48,922 nt of DNA from an uncultured Bacteroidales bacterium (GCA_903845055.1 CAIMWF010000019.1:1-48922); one strand, 5' to 3'. Positions 36,484 through 45,535 are shown, counted from the stretch's first letter. Made by a program: numbers and translations. The notes: a model not told the origin generated them from the letters alone.

Positions 36484-37677
36484 CTATTCCCCGAACTTCT
36501 TCAGCGATGCTTCATATGATTCGGTGGGAACCTTGAGTTTCAGGGCCAGTTCGAGCGCCTGTTTCTCATATTTTACAGCCTCCGGCTTGTTACCCAGTTT
36601 AAACTTCAGGTTTGCGTAAAGGTCGTTGTTTTCCGGGGTGCTCCTGATGTCGATGGATTTCCGGGCCCACTGTGCGGCCTTTTCAAGATATTTGGGATCG
36701 GTGGCCATTTGTATAAAGGACTTTGCCGCGGTGTTCAGCCGGGCATCATCGCGGCTGTAAAATTTATCCAGGTCGGTGTATGCCAGCAACAGGTATTTGT
36801 CGGCCTCTCCTTTCATCAGGTATATGTTGAGCTCCCCTTCAAAAATTGTCTTTCCGGCATCGTCAAACTTCAGGTTCATAATTTTCTCCTTCAGTACCCC
36901 GAAGGTGGTTTCGTTGAAGTTGCGGCTTCGTCCGAGCATGTAGATGGCCTGGGAACATACACCTGAAATTTTCGAGTTCACGGAATCCCTGGTATACAGC
37001 TTTGCAAATTCTTTCTGATGCGACGCCAGGTAGTTGAATTCCTTCGAATCGATGTCGTTCTGGAACTGGTATATCATCATCCAGTTGTCACGATTCAGCA
37101 GGTCGATTTCCTTCTGGGCGGCGAAGTACTGGTTGAGGGGTTCCGTAACCGGCTGGTAGGCTCCCTGGAGACGGTCGAGGTATTTCATGATGAACTTAGG
37201 GTCACGTTCGCCCTCCTTGTATTTCCTGGCACAAGCAGCAAATCCCTCACCGGGGGTTAGCGCCACCCGGCCCATATCGAGGTAATCCCTGACTTTCTGC
37301 GGGGCACCCACGCGCATATGAACCATCTCGCCTGCCTTGTTGATGAACAACAGGGTAGGATAGGCCCGAACCTGGAAGGCCCTGGCAAGCTCGGGTCCTT
37401 CTCCCTTCTCCATGTCGGAATGAGCGCAGATGAATGTTTTGTTGTAATAGTCGGCAATGGTATCGTTGGTGAACATGTTGGCCGCCATCCATTTGCAGGG
37501 GCCGCACCAGGAGGTGAAGGCATCCAGGAAAATCATCCTGTCCTGGTCCTTTGCCATCTGCAGCAGTTCGGCCATGGGTTTGTCGACAAAGGCGATAGAC
37601 CGGTTCTGGCTCACCATGGCCAAAGGACAGGCAAGAAGAAGGATTATCAGGAAGGAAAGTAATTTCTTCATAAACAA
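36484..37677 (-). CDS. Exported thioredoxin-fold protein with helical C-terminal region
   Basis: A 397-residue periplasmic protein. The signal segment LLSFLIILLLACPLAMVS lies near the start. A first ATG (37675-37677) and a second two codons later (MKKLL) are both possible starts. The thioredoxin domain has the WCGPCKWM active site (Cys58 and Cys61) and a cis-Pro loop RAYPTLLFINKAGE near residue 107. The remaining 250 residues are helical and TPR-like. Such proteins reduce or exchange periplasmic disulfides or chaperone cytochrome or lipoprotein maturation; the partner is unknown. It is convergent with the rpoC operon and shares its terminator. Confidence 0.85.
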   Translation of the reverse strand: MFMKKLLSFLIILLLACPLAMVSQNRSIAFVDKPMAELLQMAKDQDRMIFLDAFTSWCGPCKWMAANMFTNDTIADYYNKTFICAHSDMEKGEGPELARAFQVRAYPTLLFINKAGEMVHMRVGAPQKVRDYLDMGRVALTPGEGFAACARKYKEGERDPKFIMKYLDRLQGAYQPVTEPLNQYFAAQKEIDLLNRDNWMMIYQFQNDIDSKEFNYLASHQKEFAKLYTRDSVNSKISGVCSQAIYMLGRSRNFNETTFGVLKEKIMNLKFDDAGKTIFEGELNIYLMKGEADKYLLLAYTDLDKFYSRDDARLNTAAKSFIQMATDPKYLEKAAQWARKSIDIRSTPENNDLYANLKFKLGNKPEAVKYEKQALELALKLKVPTESYEASLKKFGE

Positions 37678-37729
37678 CAGTTTTATAAATAACGGAGCAT
37701 CGGGTAAAGATAGTGCTAAGGTAATATCA

Positions 37730-37737
37730 TATCTTTG
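37730..37737 (+). promoter_or_regulatory. Candidate -7 box for the DUF2520 operon
   Basis: TATCTTTG matches TAnnTTTG, 23 bases before the GTG start. The -33 element is poor. Confidence 0.45.
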
Positions 37738-37760
37738 TATTTTAATAAAAAATTATCCAA

Positions 37761-38558
37761 GTGCACACCAGGGACATTCAGAGCGCGGTCATTATCGGTG
37801 CCGGCAACATGGCGTCGCAACTGGGAATGGCGCTCACAGGTCACGGAGTGCGTGTTGCGGAGGTCTTTAACCGGTCAAAGGATGCCGGTATGACGTTGGC
37901 TTCAAACCTGGGAGCCCGGTATGTTGCCAACCTGAAGGAGTTATCGCCGGATGCCGACCTTTACATCCTGGCTGTTTCGGATGCAGCGATCGCGCTGATT
38001 GCAGCAGAATTGCGGGTCGGGAACAAACTCGTGGTACACACCTCGGGACCCACTCCCCTGAGCATACTGGCGGGGACATCGGTCAATACCGGGGTGTTTT
38101 ATCCGCTGCAGACCTTTTCGCCGGCAGGAACCGACGGGTTCGGCGGAATCCCGGTCTGTCTTGAAGCCGGCACAACCTATGGTGCGGAGCAGCTGAAGCG
38201 CCTGGCGGAAAAACTCACCCCCCTGGTATATTTCATCGACAGCGACCGGCGCAGGGTGCTGCACCTGGCAGCCGTGTTCGCCTGCAACTTTTCAAATTTC
38301 ATGAATGCCGTTGCCGAAGACATCCTGGCTTCACAGGATATCCCGTTTGAACTGCTGGTCCCACTGATCCGCCAGACTGCCGAAAATGCGGGTCGCGGGA
38401 AAGTATTCGGGCTGCAGACGGGACCGGCGGTAAGGGGCGACCTTCAGGTGCTGGCCAGTCACCGTGAATTGCTTGCGGGTGACCCTGGTTATCTTGAAAT
38501 TTACAACCTTATCAGCTCCAACATCATCAAATACAAATCAAAACATGGCAAATTATAA
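37761..38558 (+). CDS. Rossmann-fold and DUF2520 domain protein
   Basis: A 265-residue protein starting with GTG. The N-terminal Rossmann domain has a nucleotide-binding VIIGAGNMASQLGMAL loop (residues 10-25) and the NADP-type strand pattern up to about 95. The DUF2520 part has YPLQTFSPAG (near 114), the helical segment with HLAAVFACNFSNFMNAVAED and TGPAVRGD near 240. The family resembles ketopantoate or pyrroline-5-carboxylate reductases, but its substrate is unknown. It starts a four-gene set and its 3' end overlaps the next gene by 14 bases. Confidence 0.88.
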   Translation: MHTRDIQSAVIIGAGNMASQLGMALTGHGVRVAEVFNRSKDAGMTLASNLGARYVANLKELSPDADLYILAVSDAAIALIAAELRVGNKLVVHTSGPTPLSILAGTSVNTGVFYPLQTFSPAGTDGFGGIPVCLEAGTTYGAEQLKRLAEKLTPLVYFIDSDRRRVLHLAAVFACNFSNFMNAVAEDILASQDIPFELLVPLIRQTAENAGRGKVFGLQTGPAVRGDLQVLASHRELLAGDPGYLEIYNLISSNIIKYKSKHGKL

Positions 38559-39066
38559 GGAACTTCTGAAACATATCAACACCTTCATTTTCGATTACGA
38601 CGGGGTTTTAAGCGACGGGAGTGTGATTACCACCAACGAGGGCGAGGCCTACCGGGTCTCGAACGTCAAGGACGGTTATGCCCTGCAACTGGCAGTGAAA
38701 AAGGGCTACCGCGTTGCGGTGATATCCGGGGCAAGGTCCGATTCGATGATGCACCGGCTGAAGGCCCTGTCGATCTCCGATATTTTCCTGGGGATCGAAA
38801 GAAAGCGGGAGGTCTACCGGGCCTACCTTGCATCGAACAACCTGGCGCCAAACCAGGTGTTATATATGGGCGATGACATTCCCGACTACGAGGTGATGCT
38901 GGAGGCAGGAGTTCCCACCTGCCCGGCGGATGCAGCGGAGGAGATCAGGTCGGTGGCGAAATACATCTCGCATTTCAATGGAGGCAAGGGGTGCGTACGC
39001 GATGTCATTGAACAGGTGCTGAAGGTGCAGGGGAAATGGATGAATGATGACGGATACCATTGGTAG
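38545..39066 (+). CDS. KdsC-like HAD phosphatase (KDO 8-phosphate phosphatase type)
   Basis: A 173-residue C0-type HAD phosphatase. The start ATG at 38545 is chosen for the 14-base overlap with the previous gene; an upstream start would add 27 residues of that gene's sequence. The motifs are FDYDGVLSDGS (nucleophile Asp17 and acid Asp19), the ISGARSDSM switch and GDDIPDYE near residue 112. The short length and lack of a cap domain fit KdsC, which makes KDO for lipid A core. lpxB lies 4 kb away. Other small phosphate substrates cannot be ruled out, so no symbol is given. Confidence 0.88.
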   Translation: MANYKELLKHINTFIFDYDGVLSDGSVITTNEGEAYRVSNVKDGYALQLAVKKGYRVAVISGARSDSMMHRLKALSISDIFLGIERKREVYRAYLASNNLAPNQVLYMGDDIPDYEVMLEAGVPTCPADAAEEIRSVAKYISHFNGGKGCVRDVIEQVLKVQGKWMNDDGYHW

Positions 39067-39100
39067 CTCAAAAGGCAAAGTTCAAAATTCAAAATTTATG
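39067..39100. repeat. AAAATTC heptamer tandem
   Basis: Four units (AAAAGGC, AAAGTTC, AAAATTC, AAAATTT) in the 59-base spacer. It belongs to the same family as the array after DUF3467. Confidence 0.8.
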
Positions 39101-39125
39101 TAATAGCAGGAGGAGTTGAAGAATC

Positions 39126-40112
39126 ATGAGGGTAAGTATGGATTTTCTTAAAAAGATGAATGCGGAGAATGTGAAGGGGGTGATGCAGCTTATCAGGCTC
39201 CCGAATGTTCTGATCATCGTGGCAACGCAGTTCCTGTTGAGGTATTGCATCGTTTTGCCACTGATATACAGGTCGGAACCATCTGCGATGAGCCCGACCG
39301 GTAGTTTCCTGGTCCTCATTGCCGTGACGGTTCTGATTGCCATCGGGGGGTATGTGATCAACGATTATTTTGATGTGAAGATCGACAGTATCAACCGTCC
39401 TGAAAAGCAGGTAGTCAACAAGCTGATCACCCCGCGGGGGGCCATCAAACTTCACATCCTTCTCAACGTGGTCGCGATATTGCTTGGTTTTTACCTGGCC
39501 TGGCGGGTGAAGGCGGTCAGCTTCGGCCTCCTGTTTCCCTTCCTGGCAGGTTTGCTATGGATCTATTCGGCAAAGTACAAACGGATGCTTTTCTGGGGCA
39601 ACTTCATCGTTTCCGCCCTCTCGGCCTTTGTGATCCTGATCGTCTGGCTTTTCGAATTTTTCAATCTCAGGCTTGATGCCTCCCTCTTTTCCGAATCCAT
39701 CCCCGCGATCCACTGGGTCAACTATGTCTTTTACGGGTATGCACTCTTCGCCTTCCTGGTTTCCATGGCCCGCGAGATCATCAAGGACATGGAGGACACC
39801 GAGGGCGATGCCACCTTCGGGTGTAAAACACTGCCGCTGGTCCTCGGGATGAAACCGGCGCGTAATATCGCCGCCGCCATCATCGTGGCAACCATCATCC
39901 TGATGATCTATGTCCAGCTCATCCTTTTCAGGCTGGTGATGATGATGGCCTTCTGGTATCTCCTGGTAACAGTGCAGGCGGGAGCGGTCTACCTTCTTTT
40001 AAGGCTCTTCTCTGCCCGGGAAAAGCAGGATTTTCATTATCTCAGCACCTTGTGCAAGCTGATCATGGTTGCCGGAATCCTTTCCATGGAAATTTTCCTG
40101 ATATCCCTATGA
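39126..40112 (+). CDS. UbiA family prenyltransferase, geranylgeranylglycerol-phosphate synthase-like
   Basis: A 328-residue polytopic membrane protein with eight or nine hydrophobic segments. The two Mg-prenyl-diphosphate motifs are NDYFDVKIDSINRP (79-92) and DMEDTEGD (about 221-228). The charged residues and the NRPEKQ follow-up resemble the subgroup that attaches a geranylgeranyl chain to a glycerol phosphate. In Bacteroidota this gene often lies with DUF2520, a KdsC-like phosphatase and maf, as here. The substrate is not proven; menaquinone-type prenyl transfer is an alternative. The stop codon overlaps the next ATG (ATGA). Confidence 0.87.
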   Translation: MRVSMDFLKKMNAENVKGVMQLIRLPNVLIIVATQFLLRYCIVLPLIYRSEPSAMSPTGSFLVLIAVTVLIAIGGYVINDYFDVKIDSINRPEKQVVNKLITPRGAIKLHILLNVVAILLGFYLAWRVKAVSFGLLFPFLAGLLWIYSAKYKRMLFWGNFIVSALSAFVILIVWLFEFFNLRLDASLFSESIPAIHWVNYVFYGYALFAFLVSMAREIIKDMEDTEGDATFGCKTLPLVLGMKPARNIAAAIIVATIILMIYVQLILFRLVMMMAFWYLLVTVQAGAVYLLLRLFSAREKQDFHYLSTLCKLIMVAGILSMEIFLISL

Positions 40113-40699
40113 CGATGATCAATGAAAACCTCCGGGGGCGCCGCATCATCCTGGCGTCACAATCACCCCGCCGTCATTACCTGCTTAAGGAACTTGGCCT
40201 CGCCTTTGACGTGCTGGTCCCCGATGTGGAAGAGGTATACCCCGACGGCCTCAGCCCCGAAGATATCGCCATCTACCTTGCCGGTCTCAAGGCCGGGGCG
40301 ATCGACCGTTCGGAACTCGACGACCGGGCCATTGTCATCACGGCCGACACCATTGTGTACATCGGGAACGAGGTGCTCGGGAAACCCGGGAACCACCGCG
40401 AAGCGGCAGAGATGCTCCGGAAACTTTCAGGTAATACGCACGATGTGATCACCGCGGTTTGCCTGCTCTCCACGAAGAAAAAACGCCTGTTCCATGTCCG
40501 CTCATCGGTCACCTTCAAGGATCTTTCGGAAGCGGAAATTGAATATTACATCTTGAATTTCAGGCCTTTTGACAAGGCCGGCGGCTATGGGATCCAGGAA
40601 TGGATCGGGTACATCGGGATTAATAAGATTGAAGGCTCATTCTTCAATGTGATGGGGTTGCCGGTGAAGGAACTCTATGATGAACTCCTGGCATTTTAA
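40109..40699 (+). CDS. maf: Maf-like nucleotide pyrophosphatase
   Basis: A 196-residue house-cleaning pyrophosphatase that removes non-canonical or excess dTTP/UTP-type nucleotides. The nucleotide-binding ILASQSPRRHYLL motif is at the start (about 14-26), followed by VITADTIVYIGNEVLGKP and the GGYGIQEW loop near residue 154. The ATG at 40109 overlaps the prenyltransferase stop; the longer frame from 40052 is rejected because it runs into that gene. It is the last gene of the operon and is convergent with the next one. Confidence 0.9.
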   Translation: MTMINENLRGRRIILASQSPRRHYLLKELGLAFDVLVPDVEEVYPDGLSPEDIAIYLAGLKAGAIDRSELDDRAIVITADTIVYIGNEVLGKPGNHREAAEMLRKLSGNTHDVITAVCLLSTKKKRLFHVRSSVTFKDLSEAEIEYYILNFRPFDKAGGYGIQEWIGYIGINKIEGSFFNVMGLPVKELYDELLAF

Positions 40700-40719
40700 A
40701 AAACAGGAAAGAACCCTAA

Positions 40720-41448
40720 TCAGTTTAACCGGTTTGCGGCGGCGGCCGGAAGGCATCTGCACTGGTTTGAATCGCCGATGGCTTCCACCGAGACATCATC
40801 GATGAAATAGTAGCTTGATTTGAACAGCGAATCGGTGCGCATCCGGGTCATGATGCTCCAGAAGCCATCACCGGGGGAGAAGTCCCCGATAGTCAGCAGC
40901 TTTTCACCTCCCTTTGCCCGGTATAGCCCACGGATGCACATCCACGCGGACTGGTCGAGCAGGAACTGCCCGTTTCCGAGGGGTGTATAGGGTATTTTCA
41001 TCTTCTTCGTGCCGGCCTGTTTGATTTCGGTCGACGACATTACTGCTCCCAACTCCTTCATGCCGTATTCAACCTTTCCAAGACTCACGTACGCTGAAAT
41101 GCAGTAAAGCCGGTCGCGGACCAGCGAGGTGTCGAGCTGGGTCTGGATATATTCGTAAAATTCATTGCGGTTCAGGTAATAAAACTGCAGACCGGCATAG
41201 GCATGCCCCGAATGGGGAAGCTGACCTCCCTTTTTGTTGAACTCGGTGCCGTATTCGAGCCCGGGACTGCAATCGTTGAAATAGTCGGGGGTTCCGTTGT
41301 TCGGGTTGTACCAGGAGGCCGCGAGCCCGATCTGGCCAGGTTTGTCGGGACAGCCGTTTTTAAGTTCGAACCCGGGATTCCTGACCAGGTTCTGGGCAAC
41401 CATGGAACAGGGGATCAGGATGGCAATCAGGAGGAGATACCGCAACAT
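40720..41448 (-). CDS. Secreted N-terminal jelly-roll-like protein (OmpA-associated type)
   Basis: A 242-residue exported protein with signal peptide MLRYLLLIAILIPCSMVA, then QNLVRNPGFELKNGCPDKPGQIG. That motif begins a carbohydrate-binding-like jelly roll that in Bacteroidota often comes before an OmpA-like domain. Here the gene stops after the jelly-roll part (SSYYFIDDVSVEAIG), so it has no OmpA peptidoglycan-binding domain. Six Cys residues are present, including a CRC pair near the end. Function is unknown; it is probably secreted or in the periplasm. Confidence 0.78.
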   Translation of the reverse strand: MLRYLLLIAILIPCSMVAQNLVRNPGFELKNGCPDKPGQIGLAASWYNPNNGTPDYFNDCSPGLEYGTEFNKKGGQLPHSGHAYAGLQFYYLNRNEFYEYIQTQLDTSLVRDRLYCISAYVSLGKVEYGMKELGAVMSSTEIKQAGTKKMKIPYTPLGNGQFLLDQSAWMCIRGLYRAKGGEKLLTIGDFSPGDGFWSIMTRMRTDSLFKSSYYFIDDVSVEAIGDSNQCRCLPAAAANRLN

Positions 41449-41494
41449 GACACGATTTTATGATTCAACCCCTCAAAGCTACTGGATTTATTGT

Positions 41495-41502
41495 TACTTT
41501 TG
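41495..41502 (+). promoter_or_regulatory. Candidate -7 box upstream of surE
   Basis: TACTTTTG is a full -7 match, but the usual -33 TTG is missing and the leader to surE would be over 120 bases. The spacer has no gene I can support. Confidence 0.35.
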
Positions 41503-41625
41503 AAGAACTTTTTGCAGGTGGGCAACAGCATTGAAAGCCAGGTATATAAATATGGAAACGGATCTTTTTTTTGATCCCTTTCAATCTGTCCTCGTCCTGG
41601 TATGAACGAATGAAAAATTCCTGAA

Positions 41626-42390
41626 ATGGTTGAAAAGCCCCTGATACTGATTACCAATGATGATGGCGTGAAAGCCCCCGGGATCCGTGCCCTGATCAGC
41701 TACCTCAGGCCCCTGGGCCGCGTGGTGGTGGTTGCACCCGACCGTCCGCAGTCGGGAACCGCACACGCCGTGACCATCGCGCACCCGCTCAGGCTGGAGC
41801 TAATCACGAAGGAACCGGGCTATGAAGAATACAGCTGCAACGGCACCCCGGCCGACTGTGTCAAGCTGGCCTTTAAAATTGTGATGCGGCGGCGCCCCGA
41901 TTTCCTGTTTTCAGGAATCAATCACGGCACCAACGCCTCCATCAACATCGTTTATTCAGGCACCATGGCAGCCGTGCTCGAAGGAGCCCTGGCAGGAGTA
42001 CCCTCTGTCGGTTTTTCCCTCGACAATTACAGCCAGCGTGCCGATTTTGGTCCTGCCGGGAAGTTTGTTAAAACGATTGCAACCTCCGTGATTACCGGCG
42101 GGCTCCCCGAAGGCATCTGCCTGAATGTAAACATTCCCGATGTTCCGGAGGATCAGATCAAGGGTATTATGGTCTGCCGGCAGGCACACGGAACCTGGCA
42201 GGAGGATTTTGATGAGCGCGAGGATCCCCACGGCAGACCCTATTACTGGATGACCGGGGTGTATGCCCGGATTGGCGATGACCGCGATACCGACCAGTGG
42301 GCCGTTGAAAATAATTTTGTGGCGGTGGTGCCGGTTCAGTTTGACCTGACGGCATACCAGGCCATTGAAACCCTCAGGAACCGGTTCTGA
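41626..42390 (+). CDS. surE: 5'/3'-nucleotidase SurE
   Basis: A 254-residue metal-dependent phosphatase that acts on nucleoside monophosphates and short polyphosphates. The metal site uses NDDGV (Asp12 and Asp13), Ser43 in RPQSGTAHAVT and the Asn in FSGINHGTN. VYSGTMAAVLEGAL completes the signature. The first base of the lpxB ATG is the last base of the surE stop (TGATG overlap). The pairing of surE and lpxB is common in Bacteroidota. Confidence 0.94.
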   Translation: MVEKPLILITNDDGVKAPGIRALISYLRPLGRVVVVAPDRPQSGTAHAVTIAHPLRLELITKEPGYEEYSCNGTPADCVKLAFKIVMRRRPDFLFSGINHGTNASINIVYSGTMAAVLEGALAGVPSVGFSLDNYSQRADFGPAGKFVKTIATSVITGGLPEGICLNVNIPDVPEDQIKGIMVCRQAHGTWQEDFDEREDPHGRPYYWMTGVYARIGDDRDTDQWAVENNFVAVVPVQFDLTAYQAIETLRNRF

Positions 42391-43523
42391 TGCGCTATTA
42401 CGTGATTGCCGGCGAAGCTTCGGGCGACCTCCATGCCTCAAACCTGGTGAAGGAACTCAAACACCTTGACCCGCCGGCTGAATTCCGCGGCTGGGGCGGC
42501 GACCTGATGCAGCAGCAGGGTGTGGTGCTGGTAAGGCATTACCGCGACCTTGCCTTCATGGGCTTCCTGGAGGTGGTGAAACACCTGCCTGTCATCCTTA
42601 AAAATTTTAAATTCTGCGAAAAGGACATCGTCGCTTTCAAACCCGATGTACTGATCCTGGTCGATTATCCCGGTTTCAACCTTCGCATAGCGAAATTCGC
42701 CACGGAACTGGGAATCCGGGTATTTTACTATATTTCGCCGCAGCTCTGGGCCTGGCGCTCCTCGCGGGTGAAAGGGGTAAAGAAATCGGTGGAAAAAATG
42801 TTCGTGATCCTGCCTTTTGAAAAGGAATTCTACAAACGATACGACTATGACGTCGATTACACGGGACACCCGTTACTGGATGTGATTAACCCTGATATGA
42901 AGGTTGTGGATCGTGGTGAATTCCTGGCATCGAACGGGCTTACAGACCTTCCCCTGATCGCCCTGCTGCCCGGCAGCCGGATGATGGAAATTAAAAAGAT
43001 GCTTAAAGTCATGATGAGCGTGAGGTCGCTGTATCCCGGTTACCAATTCGTGGTTGCGGGTGCTCCTTCGGTGCCCCGGTCGTTCTATGCCGGCATACTG
43101 GATGGGACCGGCGTGGGGCTTGTTGTGAACAGGACCTACGACCTGCTAAGCCATTCCCGGGCGGCGCTGGTCACCTCTGGAACCGCTACCCTTGAAACAG
43201 CCCTGATGGGAGTTCCGCAGGTAGTGTGCTACAAGGGGAACTTCCTGTCGTACCTCATTGCGCGGCAGATCGTACATGTGGATTACATATCACTGGTCAA
43301 CCTGATTTCGGGTAAATTGCTCGTCCCCGAACTAATCCAGTCGGAGCTCAACCAGCAGAACCTGGCCGGGAAACTTGGGGCCATACTGGAAGAGGGTGCA
43401 GAAAGAAAACAGATGACCGACGGGTACATTTTGCTGAAGGAGCAGCTCGGCGGGCGCGGCGCTTCGGGCCGTGCCGCAAGGCTCATGGTACAATATCTGG
43501 AAGAAAAAAGAGTTAATTTTTAA
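42390..43523 (+). CDS. lpxB: Lipid-A-disaccharide synthase
   Basis: A 377-residue glycosyltransferase that joins lipid X to UDP-diacylglucosamine in lipid A synthesis, at the inner face of the inner membrane. Key segments are VIAGEASGDLHASNL (4-18), the RGWGGDLM loop, AFMGFLEVVKHLP, YISPQLWAW, YTGHPLLD and LLPGSRMMEIKKM (about 194-206), followed by TSGTATLETALMGVP in the nucleotide-sugar domain. It overlaps surE by one base and the TPR gene begins 4 bases later. It shows that the cell makes LPS. Confidence 0.95.
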   Translation: MRYYVIAGEASGDLHASNLVKELKHLDPPAEFRGWGGDLMQQQGVVLVRHYRDLAFMGFLEVVKHLPVILKNFKFCEKDIVAFKPDVLILVDYPGFNLRIAKFATELGIRVFYYISPQLWAWRSSRVKGVKKSVEKMFVILPFEKEFYKRYDYDVDYTGHPLLDVINPDMKVVDRGEFLASNGLTDLPLIALLPGSRMMEIKKMLKVMMSVRSLYPGYQFVVAGAPSVPRSFYAGILDGTGVGLVVNRTYDLLSHSRAALVTSGTATLETALMGVPQVVCYKGNFLSYLIARQIVHVDYISLVNLISGKLLVPELIQSELNQQNLAGKLGAILEEGAERKQMTDGYILLKEQLGGRGASGRAARLMVQYLEEKRVNF

Positions 43524-43527
43524 TAAC

Positions 43528-44514
43528 ATGATCCCTATGAAATTGTTTAGAATCCTTACATTTTTATTTTGCTTTATGTTCATGACTGCCGGCTTTACAC
43601 AGAATCCGGCAGCGAAACCGGCAACCCCGCAAAAAAAGAGCGCCCCGGCTGGCCAGTCCAAACCGGCATCCTCCGATCCCAACAAAAAGGCGCTGAACCA
43701 GTATTCGAAGGAGACCATGTACGCCCCGGCCGCGAACTCAACGAAACCGCTGACCCCCGAGCAGAGCAAGGCAAAAGTATTGTTAAACGAAGGTGCCAAA
43801 AAGGGCAAGGCCGGCGATTATAACGGGGCCATCGCCGATTTTACAAAATCACTGGCACTGGCCAAAAACGTCGTGACTTATGTGAAACGCGGTTACGCCT
43901 ACCAGATGGTCGGCAACTACAATGCCGCCATCGACGATGCCACCGAGGCACTGAAACTTCAGCCGGGGCAGAGCCGGGCCTTCTTTATCCGCGGAATCAG
44001 CCATTACCAGAAAGGGGAGTTCAAGGAGGCGAAAACCGACCTTGACCAGTTCCTCGAAAAGGAAAAGACCAATGCCATTGCTTACAATTTCAGGGCTGCC
44101 CTTTGCTATATGGAGCAGGATTACAAGGGTGCGCTGAACAATTACGACCAGGTGGCGAAACTTGATCCGAAATATCCCGATATCTACACCAACCGCGGTA
44201 TGATGCGCCATACCCTGCAGGACTTCAAGGGAGCCATCCAGGACTACAATGAAGCATTGAAACTGAATCCCGATAATTTTTCCGCCTATAACAACCGTGG
44301 TGCGGCCAACATGATGCTCAAGGATTTCCCGGCCGCATTAAGCGATTTTGACAAGGCGATCAGCCTGAATGCAAAATATGCGGATGCATTCGACAACCGT
44401 GGCCGTGTGAAACATGTGCTCGGCGATGACGAAGGAGCCTGTGCCGACTGGCAGTCGGCTTACAACAACGGTCTGGAAGCCTCCAAAGACCTGATCATTA
44501 AATTTTGCAAATAG
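43528..44514 (+). CDS. Exported TPR protein
   Basis: A 328-residue protein. The chosen start (43528) gives a signal peptide (KLFRILTFLFCFMFMTAGFT); MKLF at 43537 is equally possible. A Pro/Ala/Lys-rich linker (about 24-75) precedes six TPR units, each with a NRGxxxxxxxDFxGAIxDYxxALKLxP core. It is probably a periplasmic or outer-membrane scaffold. The next gene is a close relative, so the pair arose by duplication. Four bases separate it from lpxB. The partner proteins are unknown. Confidence 0.87.
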   Translation: MIPMKLFRILTFLFCFMFMTAGFTQNPAAKPATPQKKSAPAGQSKPASSDPNKKALNQYSKETMYAPAANSTKPLTPEQSKAKVLLNEGAKKGKAGDYNGAIADFTKSLALAKNVVTYVKRGYAYQMVGNYNAAIDDATEALKLQPGQSRAFFIRGISHYQKGEFKEAKTDLDQFLEKEKTNAIAYNFRAALCYMEQDYKGALNNYDQVAKLDPKYPDIYTNRGMMRHTLQDFKGAIQDYNEALKLNPDNFSAYNNRGAANMMLKDFPAALSDFDKAISLNAKYADAFDNRGRVKHVLGDDEGACADWQSAYNNGLEASKDLIIKFCK

Positions 44515-44525
44515 CTGCGCAATAA

Positions 44526-45479
44526 ATGCGTCGCATTCATCCGGCCATGAATTTCATCCTTCGTAAACCGCTCTTTCTTCTATCCATGGTACTTTTACTG
44601 GCAGGCCCGCTGGCAGCCCAGAAAACGCCGCAGAAGGACCTGCTTGATTCGGGCATCCTCAAGGCAAAACTGGGCGATCTGAAGGCCGCCCTGAGGGATC
44701 TTGACCATGCCGTCATGATGGACACCACGGTGCCCGAGCCCTATTACAACAGGGGTCTCGTGCGGAGCCAGTTGAAGGATTACACAGGGGCCATCCGTGA
44801 TTTCACGAAGGTGATGAGCATGAAACCAATGCTCGCCGAATCGTACTACAACCGGGGGCTTGCCAGGGATTACCTGCGGGATTTCATGGGGGCCATCCGC
44901 GATTATGACAAGGCAGTGCTGCTGAAAGCCAACTATTTTGAAGCTTATCACAACATGGGGCTGGCAAAGTACGACCTGGGCGATTACCAGGATGCCATCC
45001 AGGATTTCAGCCGGGCGCTCCAGTACAAACCCGACTTTGCCGAAGCATTTTACAACCGCGGCCTGAGCCGGATGAATGTGCACGACCTGAGCGGGGCCAT
45101 CCAGGATTTTAACGAGGCCATAAAACTTGATACGATGCAGTACGAGTTTTATTCCAGCCGCGGGGCTGCAAAGGCCTCCCAGGAAAGTTTCGGGGATGCG
45201 GTGCGCGATTTTTCCATTGCCAAAAGCATCAACCCTTCCGATACCAATGCGAGGATGAACCTTGCCCTTGCCCTGATGTATCTCAAACGTTACCCGGAGG
45301 CTGTCAGTGAGTACGACCAGGTGCTGGATATCAACCCGGAAAACGAAGAAGCCTTAGCAAACCGCGGGGTTGCGAAACATTACCTTGCCGATCAGCCAGG
45401 TGCCTGCGAGGACTGGAAACAGGCCTCGTCGAAGGGCTCGGAAAAAGCAAAAGGATATTTGTTGAAATTTTGTCAGTAA
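44526..45479 (+). CDS. Exported TPR protein, second copy
   Basis: A 317-residue TPR protein. The signal segment follows a short start; the ATG at 44547 (MNFILRKPLFLLSMVLLLAG) may be the true start, with cleavage near GPLAAQ. About seven TPR units with YYNRGLxxxxLxDYxGAIRDFxxAxxxxP cores fill the rest, ending in GACEDWKQASSKGSEKAKGY, like the other copy (GACADWQSAY). It is 11 bases after the first TPR gene and 56 before comEC. Its ligand is unknown. Confidence 0.86.
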   Translation: MRRIHPAMNFILRKPLFLLSMVLLLAGPLAAQKTPQKDLLDSGILKAKLGDLKAALRDLDHAVMMDTTVPEPYYNRGLVRSQLKDYTGAIRDFTKVMSMKPMLAESYYNRGLARDYLRDFMGAIRDYDKAVLLKANYFEAYHNMGLAKYDLGDYQDAIQDFSRALQYKPDFAEAFYNRGLSRMNVHDLSGAIQDFNEAIKLDTMQYEFYSSRGAAKASQESFGDAVRDFSIAKSINPSDTNARMNLALALMYLKRYPEAVSEYDQVLDINPENEEALANRGVAKHYLADQPGACEDWKQASSKGSEKAKGYLLKFCQ

Positions 45480-45535
45480 TTCTGTATTACCTTTTCCATC
45501 TCGACCGATTAAGCAGATAGAGGAAGTGATGCATT

